Positions 28,560-39,259 of a DNA stretch of 64,000 bases are shown one piece after another; the first letter of the stretch is position 1; the number at the start of each line of letters is the position of its first letter. The notes under the pieces were generated by a model. The model was not told where the DNA came from and did not search any database. It saw only the letters and a program-made list of their open reading frames with translations. Source of the DNA: Candidatus Thiodiazotropha sp. (ex Codakia rugifera) (GTDB taxonomy: Bacteria > Pseudomonadota > Gammaproteobacteria > Chromatiales > Chromatiaceae); NCBI GenBank assembly GCA_025656675.1, contig JAHXHN010000006.1, positions 38,455-102,454 on the forward strand. Direction: 5' to 3'. Position numbers and translations under genes: made by a program.

Positions 28560-29611
28560 CCCTGTCCCAGTCTCTCGCCTCTGTAACTACCGTCCAGTAC
28601 CCGTTGGCACCAGGCTGTGTTGTCCAGATACCAAATGACCGTTTTTCTCAGACCTGTCTCAAAGGTCTCTTGTGGAGTCCATCCCAATTCCCGCTCCAGC
28701 TTACTGGCATCAATAGCATAACGCTGGTCATGACCCGGTCGATCCTTGACAAATTTTTTCAACTGACTGTGCGGTCTAAAAGGCGAATCAGGTACCAGCT
28801 CATCCAGCAATTTACAGAGCGTCTCAATCACTTCAAGATTGCTCATTTCATTGTTACCACCCACGTTATAGACCTCACCGGGCCTACCCGCATCAAGTAC
28901 CCGCAAGATGGCACTGCAGTGATCTTCAACATAGAGCCAATCCCGCACATTACTGCCGTCTCCATAGATCGGCAGCGCTTCGCCCGTGAGCGCCTTCTGA
29001 ATAAACAGCGGAATGAGTTTTTCAGGGAATTGGTAAGGACCGTAATTATTGGAGCAGTTGGTGGTGAGCACGGGCATACCATAAGTATGATGCCAGGCAC
29101 GCACCAGGTGGTCCGATGCCGCTTTCGAGGCTGAATAGGGTGAATTCGGTGCATAGGGCGTGGTCTCGGTGAACATACCTTCTGCACCGAGCGAACCATA
29201 GACTTCATCAGTGGAGACATGCAGAAACCGAAAGTCTGCAGCCTCATCAGTCGTCAGTTTCGACCAATAAGCACGCGCACACTCCAACAAGTTAAAGGTT
29301 CCACCGATATTGGTATCAATAAACTCAGCAGGGCCATCAATGGAGCGGTCTACATGACTTTCTGCCGCAAAGTTCACAACTGCAGCAGGACTAAACTGCT
29401 CAAACAGCTGGGTGACTAAAGCTTTGTCTTGAATCTGTCCCTGGACGAACTGATGACGGGGATTTTCCTGGAGTGACTTGAGCGTATCCAGGTTGCCAGC
29501 ATAGGTCAGCGCATCAAGATTAACCACCTGCAGTGTCTGCTTGGCCATGAGATGGTGGACGAAATTACCGCCAATGAAACCGGCGCCACCGGTCACGATT
29601 ATGGTTTTCAT
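28556..29611 (-). CDS. rfbB: dTDP-glucose 4,6-dehydratase
   Basis: 351 residues. Extended [44 protein letters not shown] and the [12 protein letters not shown] catalytic YxxxK. It converts dTDP-glucose to dTDP-4-keto-6-deoxyglucose, the first committed step toward dTDP-rhamnose. It is the first gene of the rfbBAC(D) run, with a promoter-like region upstream at 29671-29698. Confidence 0.97.
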   Translation of the reverse strand: MKTIIVTGGAGFIGGNFVHHLMAKQTLQVVNLDALTYAGNLDTLKSLQENPRHQFVQGQIQDKALVTQLFEQFSPAAVVNFAAESHVDRSIDGPAEFIDTNIGGTFNLLECARAYWSKLTTDEAADFRFLHVSTDEVYGSLGAEGMFTETTPYAPNSPYSASKAASDHLVRAWHHTYGMPVLTTNCSNNYGPYQFPEKLIPLFIQKALTGEALPIYGDGSNVRDWLYVEDHCSAILRVLDAGRPGEVYNVGGNNEMSNLEVIETLCKLLDELVPDSPFRPHSQLKKFVKDRPGHDQRYAIDASKLERELGWTPQETFETGLRKTVIWYLDNTAWCQRVLDGSYRGERLGQG

Positions 29612-29670
29612 TCTATAATGCCATTAATTTCAGTATGTTACGACAAATCCATGTAATCCATGACTGCGGC

Positions 29671-29698
29671 ATTATACAGAGAGTTGACACTGTCAACT
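29671..29698 (-). promoter_or_regulatory. Candidate promoter with operator-like palindrome upstream of rfbB
   Basis: On the minus strand a perfect TATAAT (29671-29676) lies about 60 bases before the rfbB start. Just upstream is a perfect 17-bp palindrome AGTTGACA-c-TGTCAACT (29682-29698), which contains a TTGACA. The TTGACA-TATAAT spacer is only 14 bases, short for a normal sigma-70 promoter, so a bound regulator may be needed. The rest of the 29612-29916 gap shows no gene and no clear terminator for the rfb or prsT transcripts. Confidence 0.5.
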
Positions 29699-29916
29699 AT
29701 GTGATTTTTCGATATTTATTATTGTGAACCTGAATCCGTGAGTTCATCAGGGCATAACGCACAAGTTCTTGATCCGTCGAACTATATAAAAAATCTCACC
29801 AGACCTAAGGGGATGGCTGCGATTTTTTCATTACACTTTCCGAAATAATACCTTGCACGCTGCACTGCTTCTGAACCCACGGATTCAGGTTGGAACCAGA
29901 TAAACCACATCATGCT

Positions 29917-32328
29917 TCATTCTGGGATTTTTTTAAGCAATGCTTTTGCATCTTCAATACCATCAAATGCTTTTTCAGCCGATAGCGCAGAAGCGGCATG
30001 ATGTTTAGCCATATCCATTCGGCCCTGCTGATAGTAAGCAAGCCCAAGGTGGTAATCGATTTCAGGGATACCTGAATCAGCTCTAGCAGCACGTTCAAGT
30101 ATTGAGACCGCCCGATCCAGTTCTCCCCGCCTGATATAGACCCAGCCAAGCGTATCAAGAATGACAGGGTTTTCTGAAAGTTCAAAACCTTCAACCAGTC
30201 CCAGTGCCTGATCCAGTTTCTCCTGGTCTGGTTCTCCCTTGAGTAGAATCATAGCGAGATTATTCGATGCCAATAGGTGTTTCGGGTTTTTCTGAAGGAT
30301 CTTTTGATAGATTCGAACAGCCTCACTCTGCTGTCCTGTCACGGTAGAGATATTCGCTAATTCCACACCTAACACCGGGTCTTCCGTTTTTTCAAAGCCC
30401 TGCTTCAACAGTGCCACTGCCTCCGTCTTTTTTCCTTCCAGCAATTTGATTTTAGCCAGATTCCTATAGGGTGTTGACCACGTCGGCTTAATAGCCAAAA
30501 CCTGGTTGAAGGCATTTTCTGCCTCTGTCAATTGCTTCTGTGAAAGATGTACCTCACCCTTCAGATTTATGGCAAGGAAGTGGTTGGGATTCGTCTTGAC
30601 CACCCTGTCGATTCGCTGAAGGGCATCATCGGGCTTCTTCAAAGCAAAGTAGCTTTTTGCCAGAGCGACCAATGCCTCAATTGAGTCAGATTTTAAGGTC
30701 AAGGCTTTCTCAAGATCAGCAATACTTTTGGAAGCCAACCCCTTCTCCTGAAGAGACACTCCCCGGTAGTAATAGCCAAGTGGATTCTGCGGGTATTTAG
30801 TGACAAATATCTCTGCGATAGCTGCCAACTCCTCCCAGTGCTTAAGCTTATCGCGAACCATTGCAAGTCCCTGAAGGACTTTCAGGTTTTCAGGGGCAAA
30901 ACGACGCATCTTCTCCAGCACGACAACCGCATCATCAAGCTCACCTGTATTGATGAGCAGTTGCACCAATTCAAAGTTGGCCGCTGCCTCCTCAGGCTGG
31001 ATCTTGATCGCATCCTCCAAACCCTGTCTTGCCAGCTCGACCTCACCTTTTTTCAAATGGGCTCGTGCCTTCAGACGATGTGCCTTGACGTACCCGGGAT
31101 CTTCCCGTAGCAAGGTACGCAGATCCGCAATACCTTTATCAGGATCATTACCCATCAGGGCAATGCCGGCACGTATCAACAATGCGTCCTTAAATTTCGG
31201 ATCAATTTCAAGGACCTCTTCAATCAGCATACCGGCTTCCGGTAGTGCTTCATCCTTGATCAGGATACTTGCCTTGAGAGTCCTGGCCAGGAGACCCTCT
31301 GTTGCCTGATCGGCTGAATCAATGACATCAGAAAGCACATCGAGTGCTTCGGATTTGCGATTCACGCCAAGATAGTACTTTGCCAATTCGAGCTTTATAG
31401 TGTAATTATCGGAACTGCTGCCGGCGTATTCCTGCATCAGCGATTCGGCACTCTCCAGCTCGCCACTATTCTTAAGTAGAGAAATAAGCGACAATTTTGC
31501 ATCTGTATTGTCCGGAAGATCCTCAATGGCCTGCTTGAGTACTTTTTCAGCCTGCCGGGTATCTCCTTTTTCCCTATAGTAGTTGGCAAGGTGTATACGG
31601 TTTTGCAGATCCTTCGGCTTTTGTGCGATCAAATCGGATAAGACAGAAATAACCCCTTGTTCGTTTTTTTCCTGGGCATAAAGTCGCGCCAATAACAGAT
31701 AAGAGGCTACACGCTGTTTGTTATTTGCAAGCGACTGCTTTGCGATTATTGTTGCACGCTCCAAATCACCCTGGTCTGCATAGAGTGCTGAGAGTAGCGA
31801 GGCCGCTTCTGGGTTATTTGGGTCCGACTCAATTGCTGCTAAAACCTCGCTGATAGCTGCATCTTTATCTCCCATCTTGGCCTTGGTAAAGCCCTTTAAA
31901 ACCAATGCTGACGAATGAGCAGGTTCCACCTTTAAGGCAGCTTCAGCCGCTGCAAGCGCTTTCTCCTCTTCACCTGCCATCGCGTAGATTGTGCCCAAAT
32001 GAACCTGAGCATCCCTATGATTCGGATTGAGTTCTGTCGCCCTGAGAAATAGTGCATAGGCCTTGGGCCAGTTCTCCTCTTTCTCCTCAATCTGCCCAAA
32101 CATAAAGTAGGCATCAGCATCTTTAGGGTCTATCTGGAGAACATTTTTGAACTCCAGGCGAGCCTTGGTGAAGTTGCCTTGATCAAAGAGACTCATACCC
32201 CGGTTGAAATACTTTTCTTTACGTTCGACTGTATCGGAGCAGGCAGACAATAGTAGAAGCGTGAGTGAAATGAGACAGAAAAACGTGACTTCTAATATCT
32301 GAAGCTGAAATGATGGCTTCCTTTTCAT
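29917..32328 (-). CDS. prsT: TPR-repeat lipoprotein of the exosortase/EPS locus (PrsT type)
   Basis: 803 residues. A lipoprotein signal ends in LTLLLLSACSD (lipobox Cys30). Nearly all the rest is tandem tetratricopeptide repeats (for example NFTKARLEFKNVLQIDPKDA, ALFLRATELNPNHRDAQVHLG, NPLGYYYRGVSLQEKG). Length, lipidation and repeat content match the PEP-CTERM-system TPR protein PrsT. It is probably an outer-membrane or periplasmic scaffold for EPS export; its precise role is unknown. It is separated from the exosortase by 499 bp. Confidence 0.87.
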   Translation of the reverse strand: MKRKPSFQLQILEVTFFCLISLTLLLLSACSDTVERKEKYFNRGMSLFDQGNFTKARLEFKNVLQIDPKDADAYFMFGQIEEKEENWPKAYALFLRATELNPNHRDAQVHLGTIYAMAGEEEKALAAAEAALKVEPAHSSALVLKGFTKAKMGDKDAAISEVLAAIESDPNNPEAASLLSALYADQGDLERATIIAKQSLANNKQRVASYLLLARLYAQEKNEQGVISVLSDLIAQKPKDLQNRIHLANYYREKGDTRQAEKVLKQAIEDLPDNTDAKLSLISLLKNSGELESAESLMQEYAGSSSDNYTIKLELAKYYLGVNRKSEALDVLSDVIDSADQATEGLLARTLKASILIKDEALPEAGMLIEEVLEIDPKFKDALLIRAGIALMGNDPDKGIADLRTLLREDPGYVKAHRLKARAHLKKGEVELARQGLEDAIKIQPEEAAANFELVQLLINTGELDDAVVVLEKMRRFAPENLKVLQGLAMVRDKLKHWEELAAIAEIFVTKYPQNPLGYYYRGVSLQEKGLASKSIADLEKALTLKSDSIEALVALAKSYFALKKPDDALQRIDRVVKTNPNHFLAINLKGEVHLSQKQLTEAENAFNQVLAIKPTWSTPYRNLAKIKLLEGKKTEAVALLKQGFEKTEDPVLGVELANISTVTGQQSEAVRIYQKILQKNPKHLLASNNLAMILLKGEPDQEKLDQALGLVEGFELSENPVILDTLGWVYIRRGELDRAVSILERAARADSGIPEIDYHLGLAYYQQGRMDMAKHHAASALSAEKAFDGIEDAKALLKKIPE

Positions 32329-32827
32329 TGTGTAGTCCTATTGAATCGATATAACCTTGACAGGTGATTTTGAGGGATATGGGTGATTTAATCTACATTA
32401 AATGACTCTCAAAATGATGTTAAATATGTAAAAGATGATGGAATTCACTCATCAAACCAATAGGCCACTGAATGAATACAGTAATGCTTCAGGATTCAAA
32501 AAAGTTCAGTAGCCAGGCAATTGGATAAGCCACCATGCAGGGTGTGTCCTGCCGTTCCCTCCACTCGGCCTACAGATACGCCTCATTGGGATGACGACGC
32601 ATGGTGATTTTTACTATTTTATAGCTTTGATCAAACATGTTTGTGGTACGGCAGGCCGTACTCTAAAACTGAATCTCAACACTTCAGGTATTTTATTTGC
32701 CTTCAGAGACAAAATACGCTCTTTAGATCATACACTTGAACATTCATGATATGAGCAGCCAATAACCCTATATACTTACATATTCACATGAGATTCAATC
32801 TCGTGGATTTATACAACAGCCACCTGC
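32329..32827. other. Intergenic region, 499 bp
   Basis: No gene recognised. It should hold the prsT promoter. Small dyads occur: CACCATGC (about 32531) with GCATGGTG (about 32599), and a tight GTACGGC-ag-GCCGTAC palindrome at 32646-32661. The function of these is not evident, and no T-run follows them on the minus strand. Confidence 0.4.
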
Positions 32828-34405
32828 TTATTCAGGGATATAATCCCCCAAGCGAGGCACAACTTCACTCGCAAATTCTACCAGACGCCGATCTCCATCT
32901 TCCCAGTCCTCTGTTACACCGATCGTAGTCGACAATCTTACTAAAGCACCATCGGTACGGTGTTGGGTCAATCCATCCTGGAAAAGATACCACTTCACCA
33001 GCCACTCATTGGTTATCCCGCGCCCACGTTGCTGAAACCAGTAGTAGACCAGCTGCTTGAAATCGCCTCGCTTGATGACCAATCTGTTGGCCTGTAAAGG
33101 CTGTTCATTCATCTCCAAACCGGGAATATCAATTTGAGTCACTTCCTCAATTTTCCAGCCACCACCCGGTATGCAGGAACGTGGACTATGTGCTGCAGAA
33201 CCCGCTTGCTGTGAGGCATAGTAGGCCACGTAGAAATTGACCATTGACCCCACCGGATTGACATAGTCCCCGATCAGATAATCATCCAGTTTCAACGAAT
33301 CAAGATAAATCTCCTCCAATCGTCCATCACTGCCCTTCCACTCACCCACCTGCAGGGGAAACTCACTAAAGGCTTGACGATCAGGCTGGATCTCCTGCTG
33401 CACCTGGACATAGACTGAACTCAATCCAATCAGAATAACCGAAGCCAGGATACCGTAGTGTACGGCCGTCACCGGCCTGGCACGGTATTCAATACCAGTC
33501 GGCAACGCTTTGGGAAGCTCCAGTCCGAACACCTCTGAAAATCGACGCCTGGTGCTGCCCACTCGGGCCAATAGTGCCATTTCCAACAGTAGAATAAAAA
33601 AGCAGGCCATGAAGATGACCCAACCTTCAAAATAGTGCAGGAAACCATCGGCCTGTTCCTGGCCCCAATTCTCGACCAGCACACCGATAACACCAATCCT
33701 GAAGCTATTCATGAGGATGGTGATTGGGATACTGGAAAGAAATACAACCACCCTTTTCCAGCGTTCAACCCGATAGAGATACGCCGCCAGAAAGGCAAGG
33801 CTTACCAAAGGAAAAAGATAACGCAGTCCATTGCAGGCTTCTACCACCTGGAGTTTGTAATCGCCTAAATCGATTACGTTTCCTTCGAGAAAAACACTGA
33901 TACCGAACCAGCGAATCACTTCCACCCCCAGTTCGGAGGAGATGAGCTGTAACTTCCCTGAAAGACTATTGTAAATAAAGGAAGGAAGCGGAACGATGAA
34001 AAAGAGCAGAAACAGGGGACCGGCAACCAACTTGAATGCCTGCCACCCCATAAGCGCCAAAGCAAGGCTCAGGACGGAGAGTACCAGTGCGTACTGAACC
34101 AGGGTAAAAGTAGTGGCAATCTCTCCCATAAAGAAGAGAAAACCTGCAATCAGAATCCCAGCCACCCCAATCCAGGATGGACTGAATTCAGTCTCAATCA
34201 AGTGATCCCTTCGCTGCCAGATCAGATAGGCGGAGATAAAAGGAAGAAAATAGGCATAACCATACTCCTCCTTGCCACTCCAGCGAGTGAGCATATCCGT
34301 AATACCATCCCAGAATCCGTAGGTCAGGAAAATGACGGATACACCAACCAATCCCCAGATCATGGGGGGGCTGCTCCAGCCAGTAGGTGTGGTGGTTGTC
34401 TCCAT
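32828..34405 (-). CDS. Exosortase fused to an EpsI domain (XrtD-like, VPLPA-CTERM type)
   Basis: 525 residues. The N-terminal 290 residues are a multi-spanning exosortase with the catalytic triad visible: Cys191 (VVEACNGLRYLFPL), Arg236 (ILMNSFRIGVIG) and His257 (DGFLHYFEGW). From about 310 to the end is an EpsI domain (FPLQVGEWKG; HSPRSCIPGGGWKIEEV). Exosortases are integral membrane transpeptidase-like enzymes that process PEP-CTERM-like tails. Fusion to EpsI is known for XrtA-type and VPLPA-specific XrtD enzymes. The only sorted substrate in the window ends in a VPLPA motif, which favours XrtD. It is in the same direction as, but not overlapping, fcl upstream. Confidence 0.87.
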   Translation of the reverse strand: METTTTPTGWSSPPMIWGLVGVSVIFLTYGFWDGITDMLTRWSGKEEYGYAYFLPFISAYLIWQRRDHLIETEFSPSWIGVAGILIAGFLFFMGEIATTFTLVQYALVLSVLSLALALMGWQAFKLVAGPLFLLFFIVPLPSFIYNSLSGKLQLISSELGVEVIRWFGISVFLEGNVIDLGDYKLQVVEACNGLRYLFPLVSLAFLAAYLYRVERWKRVVVFLSSIPITILMNSFRIGVIGVLVENWGQEQADGFLHYFEGWVIFMACFFILLLEMALLARVGSTRRRFSEVFGLELPKALPTGIEYRARPVTAVHYGILASVILIGLSSVYVQVQQEIQPDRQAFSEFPLQVGEWKGSDGRLEEIYLDSLKLDDYLIGDYVNPVGSMVNFYVAYYASQQAGSAAHSPRSCIPGGGWKIEEVTQIDIPGLEMNEQPLQANRLVIKRGDFKQLVYYWFQQRGRGITNEWLVKWYLFQDGLTQHRTDGALVRLSTTIGVTEDWEDGDRRLVEFASEVVPRLGDYIPE

Positions 34406-34484
34406 GTTAATAGTTGTTCAGTTATCGCAGCGTATGTATACCATCAATAAAAGTTTATTAATACGAACCATATGCTTCACAGGT

Positions 34485-35426
34485 TTACATTCTTAAATGC
34501 TCTCTATTTGCCAGGAACCACTGATAGGTACGCTGAATTCCATCATTTAAAGAAGTTTCAGCCTGCCAACCAAGAGAAGTCAAGCGAGCAACATCCAATA
34601 ACTTTTGAGGTGTTCCATCCGGTTTACTTGTATCGAACTCAAGGTGTCCCTGATATCCAATCACTGTACCGACCAATTCAGCAAGTTCTCCGATAGAAAT
34701 ATCATCCCCCACACCAATATTCACCCTGTCAGTAAAACCACTCTTGTTCATGACATAGACACAGGCATCGGCCATATCATCCACATAGAGAAACTCCCGG
34801 CGTGGTGTACCCGTTCCCCAGACAACAACCTTTTCATCCCCCTGCTCCTTTGCCTCATGAAATTTACGAATCAGGGCAGGCAAAACATGGGAATTCTGTA
34901 GATCGAAGTTATCATTGGGACCATAGAGATTGGTAGGCATGACAGAGACATACTCTGTCCCATACTGGCGATTATAGGCCTCGCACATCTTGATGCCGGC
35001 AATCTTGGCGACTGCATAGGGCTCATTGGTTGGCTCCAACGATCCTGTCAGAAGATACTCTTCCTTCATGGGTTGCGGACAGTACTTGGGGTATATGCAA
35101 GAGCTACCAAGAAACATCAGCCGCTTCACGCCATTGGCATAAGCAGATGATATGACATTGAGTTCTATTGCAAGATTGTCTACAAGAAAATCTACGGGAT
35201 AAGTGTTATTTGCGTGTATGCCACCCACTCGGGCAGCAGCAAGAAAGACATAGTCCGGTTTTTCGCTGCTAAAGAACTCTTCAACCTCGTCACGGTTTCT
35301 TAAGTCAAGCTCCTCATGAGTTCGTAAGAGAAGATTATTCAAACCACTCTTTTTCAACCGCTCGACGATGGCTGCACCTACAAGTCCACGGTGTCCGGCG
35401 ATATAGATCTTTGCATCCGCTTCCAT
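34485..35426 (-). CDS. fcl: GDP-L-fucose synthase
   Basis: 313 residues from the ATG at 35426, with AGAGG about eight bases upstream. A GTG at 35444 overlapping the gmd stop is an alternative that adds six residues. SDR features: [38 protein letters not shown], ending [20 protein letters not shown] (YxxxK), and [19 protein letters not shown]. It epimerises and reduces GDP-4-keto-6-deoxymannose to GDP-L-fucose. It follows gmd closely, so it is part of one operon. Confidence 0.96.
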   Translation of the reverse strand: MEADAKIYIAGHRGLVGAAIVERLKKSGLNNLLLRTHEELDLRNRDEVEEFFSSEKPDYVFLAAARVGGIHANNTYPVDFLVDNLAIELNVISSAYANGVKRLMFLGSSCIYPKYCPQPMKEEYLLTGSLEPTNEPYAVAKIAGIKMCEAYNRQYGTEYVSVMPTNLYGPNDNFDLQNSHVLPALIRKFHEAKEQGDEKVVVWGTGTPRREFLYVDDMADACVYVMNKSGFTDRVNIGVGDDISIGELAELVGTVIGYQGHLEFDTSKPDGTPQKLLDVARLTSLGWQAETSLNDGIQRTYQWFLANREHLRM

Positions 35427-35440
35427 TCCTTGACCCTCTA

Positions 35441-36550
35441 TCACTCGAAATAGCGATAAGAACGGAAACCGGCTTTTTCAATCACCATATCCTTCTTAGC
35501 AAGAGCCAGATCCTCTCTGGCCATTTCAGAAACCAGCTCAGTAAAGGTGATCTCCGGTATCCAACCCAACACATTCTTAGCCTTACTGGGATCACAAAGC
35601 AGAGTCTCCACTTCTGTTGGTCGAAAATAACGTGGATCAACCCGCACAATCACGGCTCCAGGTTGCGGGCCTGTATCATTGGTATTTGATTCAATAATGC
35701 CCTGTTCATCCAGCCCCTCTCCCTCCCAGCGCAGCAAGATTCCGAGCTCCTTTGCGACAGCGTCAACAAATTCACGTACAGAGTGCTGCTCGCCGGTACC
35801 AATAGCAAAGTCATCAGGTTGCTCCTGCTGCAGCATCAGCCACTGCATCTTCACATAATCATGAGCATGGCCCCAGTCTCTTAGTGCATTCATATTTCCC
35901 AGATAAAGACATGCCTGCAAACCAAGACGGATACGTGCCATGGCCCGTGTAATCTTACGTGTTACAAATGTTTCACCGCGTACCGGTGACTCATGATTGA
36001 ACAGGATACCATTACAAGCATACATCCCGTATGCTTCGCGGTAATTTACTGTAATCCAATAGGAGTAGAGTTTTGCGCACGCGTAAGGGGAGCGAGGGTA
36101 GAAGGGTGTGGTCTCTCGTTGAGGTGTCTCTTGCACCTCACCAAACAGTTCAGAAGTTGACGCCTGATAAAAGCGTGTCTTCTTCTCAAGACCAAGAATT
36201 CGAATAGCTTCAAGTAGTCTCAATGTGCCGATCGCATCTGCATTGGCTGTATATTCCGGTGTTTCAAATGATACCGCCACATGACTCTGAGCCGCAAGAT
36301 TATAGATCTCATCCGGCTGTATCTCCTGTATGACACGTATGAGGTTAGTTGAATCAGTCAGGTCACCATAGTGCAAAATGAAATTTCTTTTGTCTGCATG
36401 TGGATCCTGGTACAGGTGATCAATCCGGTCTGTATTGAATGAGGAGGCACGGCGTTTTAATCCATGTACTTCATAACCTTTTTTAATAAGGAATTCTGCT
36501 AAATATGCGCCATCCTGGCCAGTTATTCCTGTAATAAATGCCTTTTTCAT
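35441..36550 (-). CDS. gmd: GDP-mannose 4,6-dehydratase
   Basis: 369 residues. [61 protein letters not shown] and the [19 protein letters not shown] catalytic YxxxK are diagnostic, as is [20 protein letters not shown]. It converts the ManC product GDP-mannose to GDP-4-keto-6-deoxymannose for Fcl. It starts eight bases after the WecG-type gene in the minus direction ends upstream of it, so these genes read as one unit wecG-like to gmd's left neighbour fcl only if transcription continues from 37314. Confidence 0.97.
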   Translation of the reverse strand: MKKAFITGITGQDGAYLAEFLIKKGYEVHGLKRRASSFNTDRIDHLYQDPHADKRNFILHYGDLTDSTNLIRVIQEIQPDEIYNLAAQSHVAVSFETPEYTANADAIGTLRLLEAIRILGLEKKTRFYQASTSELFGEVQETPQRETTPFYPRSPYACAKLYSYWITVNYREAYGMYACNGILFNHESPVRGETFVTRKITRAMARIRLGLQACLYLGNMNALRDWGHAHDYVKMQWLMLQQEQPDDFAIGTGEQHSVREFVDAVAKELGILLRWEGEGLDEQGIIESNTNDTGPQPGAVIVRVDPRYFRPTEVETLLCDPSKAKNVLGWIPEITFTELVSEMAREDLALAKKDMVIEKAGFRSYRYFE

Positions 36551-36558
36551 ACTCTTCC

Positions 36559-37314
36559 CTATCGAATACTTATGAGTTGCCTAAAAAAATGCCAGATGAA
36601 TCTTGGATTATGGACTGCATATCGCTTCCAAAGTCTATTTGGTTCTGAGAGTAATCGAAATAGCCATTCCAATCCGTATTTTTGGAGCCACCGCGGTGCT
36701 TCCTTTTTTGTTCCACTTAAGAAATCAAATACAGCACCAACACCGACCATGACTGTCATTACTCTTCCTTTGTGTTTAGCCATCCATATTTCTTGTTTTG
36801 GACAACCTAAGCCTACAAGCAAGATATGCACATTAGCATCGTTAATCATTTTTACGTAGTATTCATCCTCTTGTTCAGTCAATGCATGAAAAGGTGGTGA
36901 TATACCGCAACCTACTGTAACATGTGGATAGTCATTTTTTACTACAGATATGGCTTTTGATACAGCTTCTTCTGTCCCACCATATAATCCAATTGTAAGT
37001 CCCTTGTTATTTGCATGCTCTAGTATCGAACGAGTTAAGTCTGCACCCCTTACTTGTTGACAATCCTTACAACCAAGCAACATCAAACCGACTGCTAATG
37101 GTTTTCCATCAGGTACAACCAGATCCGAATTATTTACTATTTTCTGATAGGCTGATTTATCAAATGCTTCCATACACATATGGACATTAGATACACATAT
37201 ATACTTGCTTGCTCTGCTAGTTGCCCAATCTAATATTATTGTAAGCGACTTATCAAGTGTCACTTCGTCAACTCGCATTCCTAGTATGTTTTTGTGATTT
37301 AATTTTAGTTTCAC
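36559..37314 (-). CDS. WecG/TagA/CpsF-family glycosyltransferase
   Basis: 251 residues, family GT26. Signatures: [74 protein letters not shown] and [22 protein letters not shown]. These enzymes transfer a sugar (often N-acetylmannosamine or its uronate) to a lipid-linked intermediate at the cytoplasmic face. It ends eight bases before gmd starts. This gene marks the start of the more AT-rich part of the locus. The exact sugar is not readable from sequence. Confidence 0.93.
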   Translation of the reverse strand: MKLKLNHKNILGMRVDEVTLDKSLTIILDWATSRASKYICVSNVHMCMEAFDKSAYQKIVNNSDLVVPDGKPLAVGLMLLGCKDCQQVRGADLTRSILEHANNKGLTIGLYGGTEEAVSKAISVVKNDYPHVTVGCGISPPFHALTEQEDEYYVKMINDANVHILLVGLGCPKQEIWMAKHKGRVMTVMVGVGAVFDFLSGTKKEAPRWLQKYGLEWLFRLLSEPNRLWKRYAVHNPRFIWHFFRQLISIR

Positions 37315-37383
37315 GAAATTTTTGCCTTTTAATAAAAGCCGTTTTTAAACATTTTGTTTGAGAATTGATGTAAGGTATTTCAT

Positions 37384-38571
37384 CTATTTAGCACTTATTT
37401 TCTGTACTTTATCCATTGATTTCTGCATTATATTTAATAATATTTTATAATTAGCACTTCCTGTGTAGTCCACTTCATATACATTTCTTGCATTCCTTCC
37501 CATTTCATCCATTTCCTTTGTATTCTCAAGTGCCCATGATATTTCTCTTGTTAATTCATCAGATGATCCGGGTTTGAATAACAGGCCTGTTCTACCATGC
37601 TCTACTAATTCTGTAAGTGCACCTAAACTACTTGCAATTACTGGTGTGCCGTTCCCAAAAGATTCAACAAGTGTTCTTGGCATATTCTCATACCATATAC
37701 TAGGTAGAACCAAAAACGGCGCTTTTTGCATTAAATCATAAACATCATCTTGGTTAATGGACCCAATCATTCTTACATTATTAATAGACTCTAAAATATG
37801 CTTTTCTGGACCATTGCCAACAATATCAAAGATTTGATTAGGTAGCGATTTTATTGACTGAGCTAAAGTACTAATACCTTTTTCTTCAGAGAGTCTACCT
37901 ACAAATAGTGGATTGCCATTCCTTTTTGTTCTACTACCATTATTCTTAAGCGTAACAAAATTCGGTTTAATACTTATTTTATCCTCTGGTAATCCCATTT
38001 CTACTAGCTTATTTTTACAAAATTTATTCAATGCAATATATGTAGTTACTTTTTTTTCATAAGTACCAATCATCCTATGAAACTGTAAAATTGCAGCTGC
38101 TGACATACTAGCTAGCATAGAACCTCGGTAACACTTCCTTGCAATGCCTCTCCAAGGAGATTTTGCCAAACAATCTTCACAGATTTTTTTCTCTCTCAAA
38201 AACATAGCTTGTATACAAGAAAGCCGGAAATTGTGGATAGTTTGAATAATTGGTACGTTGTAGAATGAGGCTGCCCAATAGATTGATGGGGATATGAGTG
38301 GGAATGTATTGTGTACATGAATAATATCCGGTCTATCCTTTAAGAATATTTTCTTAAAGTCTGAGATTGTTTTTCTGGACCAGATTCCATCAATTAGTAA
38401 TTTCACATTGTTTAAGCCATTGATTTCATGATTATCCCTTGTGTAAAGATTAACAGTATGTCCATTATCTTTGAGTAACTTCATCTCAGCTTCAACTACA
38501 GTATCCTCACCTCCATACTGTTGATATCGATTGTGTACAAGTAAAATATTATATTGCTTGTTTTCATTCAT
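37384..38571 (-). CDS. Glycosyltransferase family 4
   Basis: 395 residues. GT-B fold: NILLVHNRYQQYGGEDTVVEAE at the start (the QYGGED donor loop of this subfamily), DIIHVHNTFPLISPSIYWAA, FVGRLSEEKGISTLAQSIKS and a C-terminal ESFGNGTPVIASSLGALTEL. The conserved cysteines (CIQAMFLREKKICEDCL) are common in this group. It is a cytosolic transferase adding one residue to the EPS repeat unit; donor and linkage unknown. AT-rich codon use. Confidence 0.92.
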   Translation of the reverse strand: MNENKQYNILLVHNRYQQYGGEDTVVEAEMKLLKDNGHTVNLYTRDNHEINGLNNVKLLIDGIWSRKTISDFKKIFLKDRPDIIHVHNTFPLISPSIYWAASFYNVPIIQTIHNFRLSCIQAMFLREKKICEDCLAKSPWRGIARKCYRGSMLASMSAAAILQFHRMIGTYEKKVTTYIALNKFCKNKLVEMGLPEDKISIKPNFVTLKNNGSRTKRNGNPLFVGRLSEEKGISTLAQSIKSLPNQIFDIVGNGPEKHILESINNVRMIGSINQDDVYDLMQKAPFLVLPSIWYENMPRTLVESFGNGTPVIASSLGALTELVEHGRTGLLFKPGSSDELTREISWALENTKEMDEMGRNARNVYEVDYTGSANYKILLNIMQKSMDKVQKISAK

Positions 38572-39259
38572 TGATTTCTGATTTTTTTGCTTCTACCAAG
38601 TTAGGAATATATTTTACAGAAAACCACTACAGTAGCTATAGCTTCCGTATGTATTGTCTATGAATTATCATTTAAATATCACAGTATTGTAATATCATCA
38701 GTGTATTAATAGTGAAAAACAAACCGTATTTAAATGGTAATTGTATACAGGACAATATAGCGCTGAAACTTCCTTTTATCATCACAGCTCTAAGTCTAAC
38801 TCAGCTTAAATCTAGCATAATAAGTCGTGGCATGAGTTGATTGCGATACTCTGTAAAACCTTCTTGCTTATTGCACATGGTTCATCATATTAAGAGTAAT
38901 CAGATTATGTAACTCATTCCTTTTTAGGCACAACGCTGATTATTAATATTTCCTAATCTTCTATTTCGTTAATCCATGTTATAAATTGTTTATACACACA
39001 AATATCGGCTGTTTGAGAGCAGGTTTGCTTAGCACTCATCACCACTCACTCAAACTCTATTTAACTTGTCAGCATACCTGCGTTTTTACTTTAGGACGGG
39101 CGCATGTGTAATGGCTTTATATTTATTACATAAAGCATTTTACTGGATAGCATTTGTCATCCACTTATTTTCATATCATTCCTTTAATAGACTGCAAGTC
39201 GAATTCATACTGACACTTCAGGTAAAATATTTGCTAATGTCTAATTAATAACACCAATA
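38572..39259. other. Intergenic region, about 690 bp
   Basis: Strongly AT-rich, with no convincing gene on either strand. A 60-codon plus-strand frame at 39066-39248 lacks a ribosome site and family resemblance. It probably contains the promoter of the GT4 gene. No repeat was noticed. It may be the residue of a deleted cassette gene. Confidence 0.4.

Noticed and set aside
39066-39248. Plus-strand frame of 60 codons in the AT-rich gap
   Set aside because: No ribosome site, composition like the surrounding AT-rich DNA, and opposite in strand to all neighbours.
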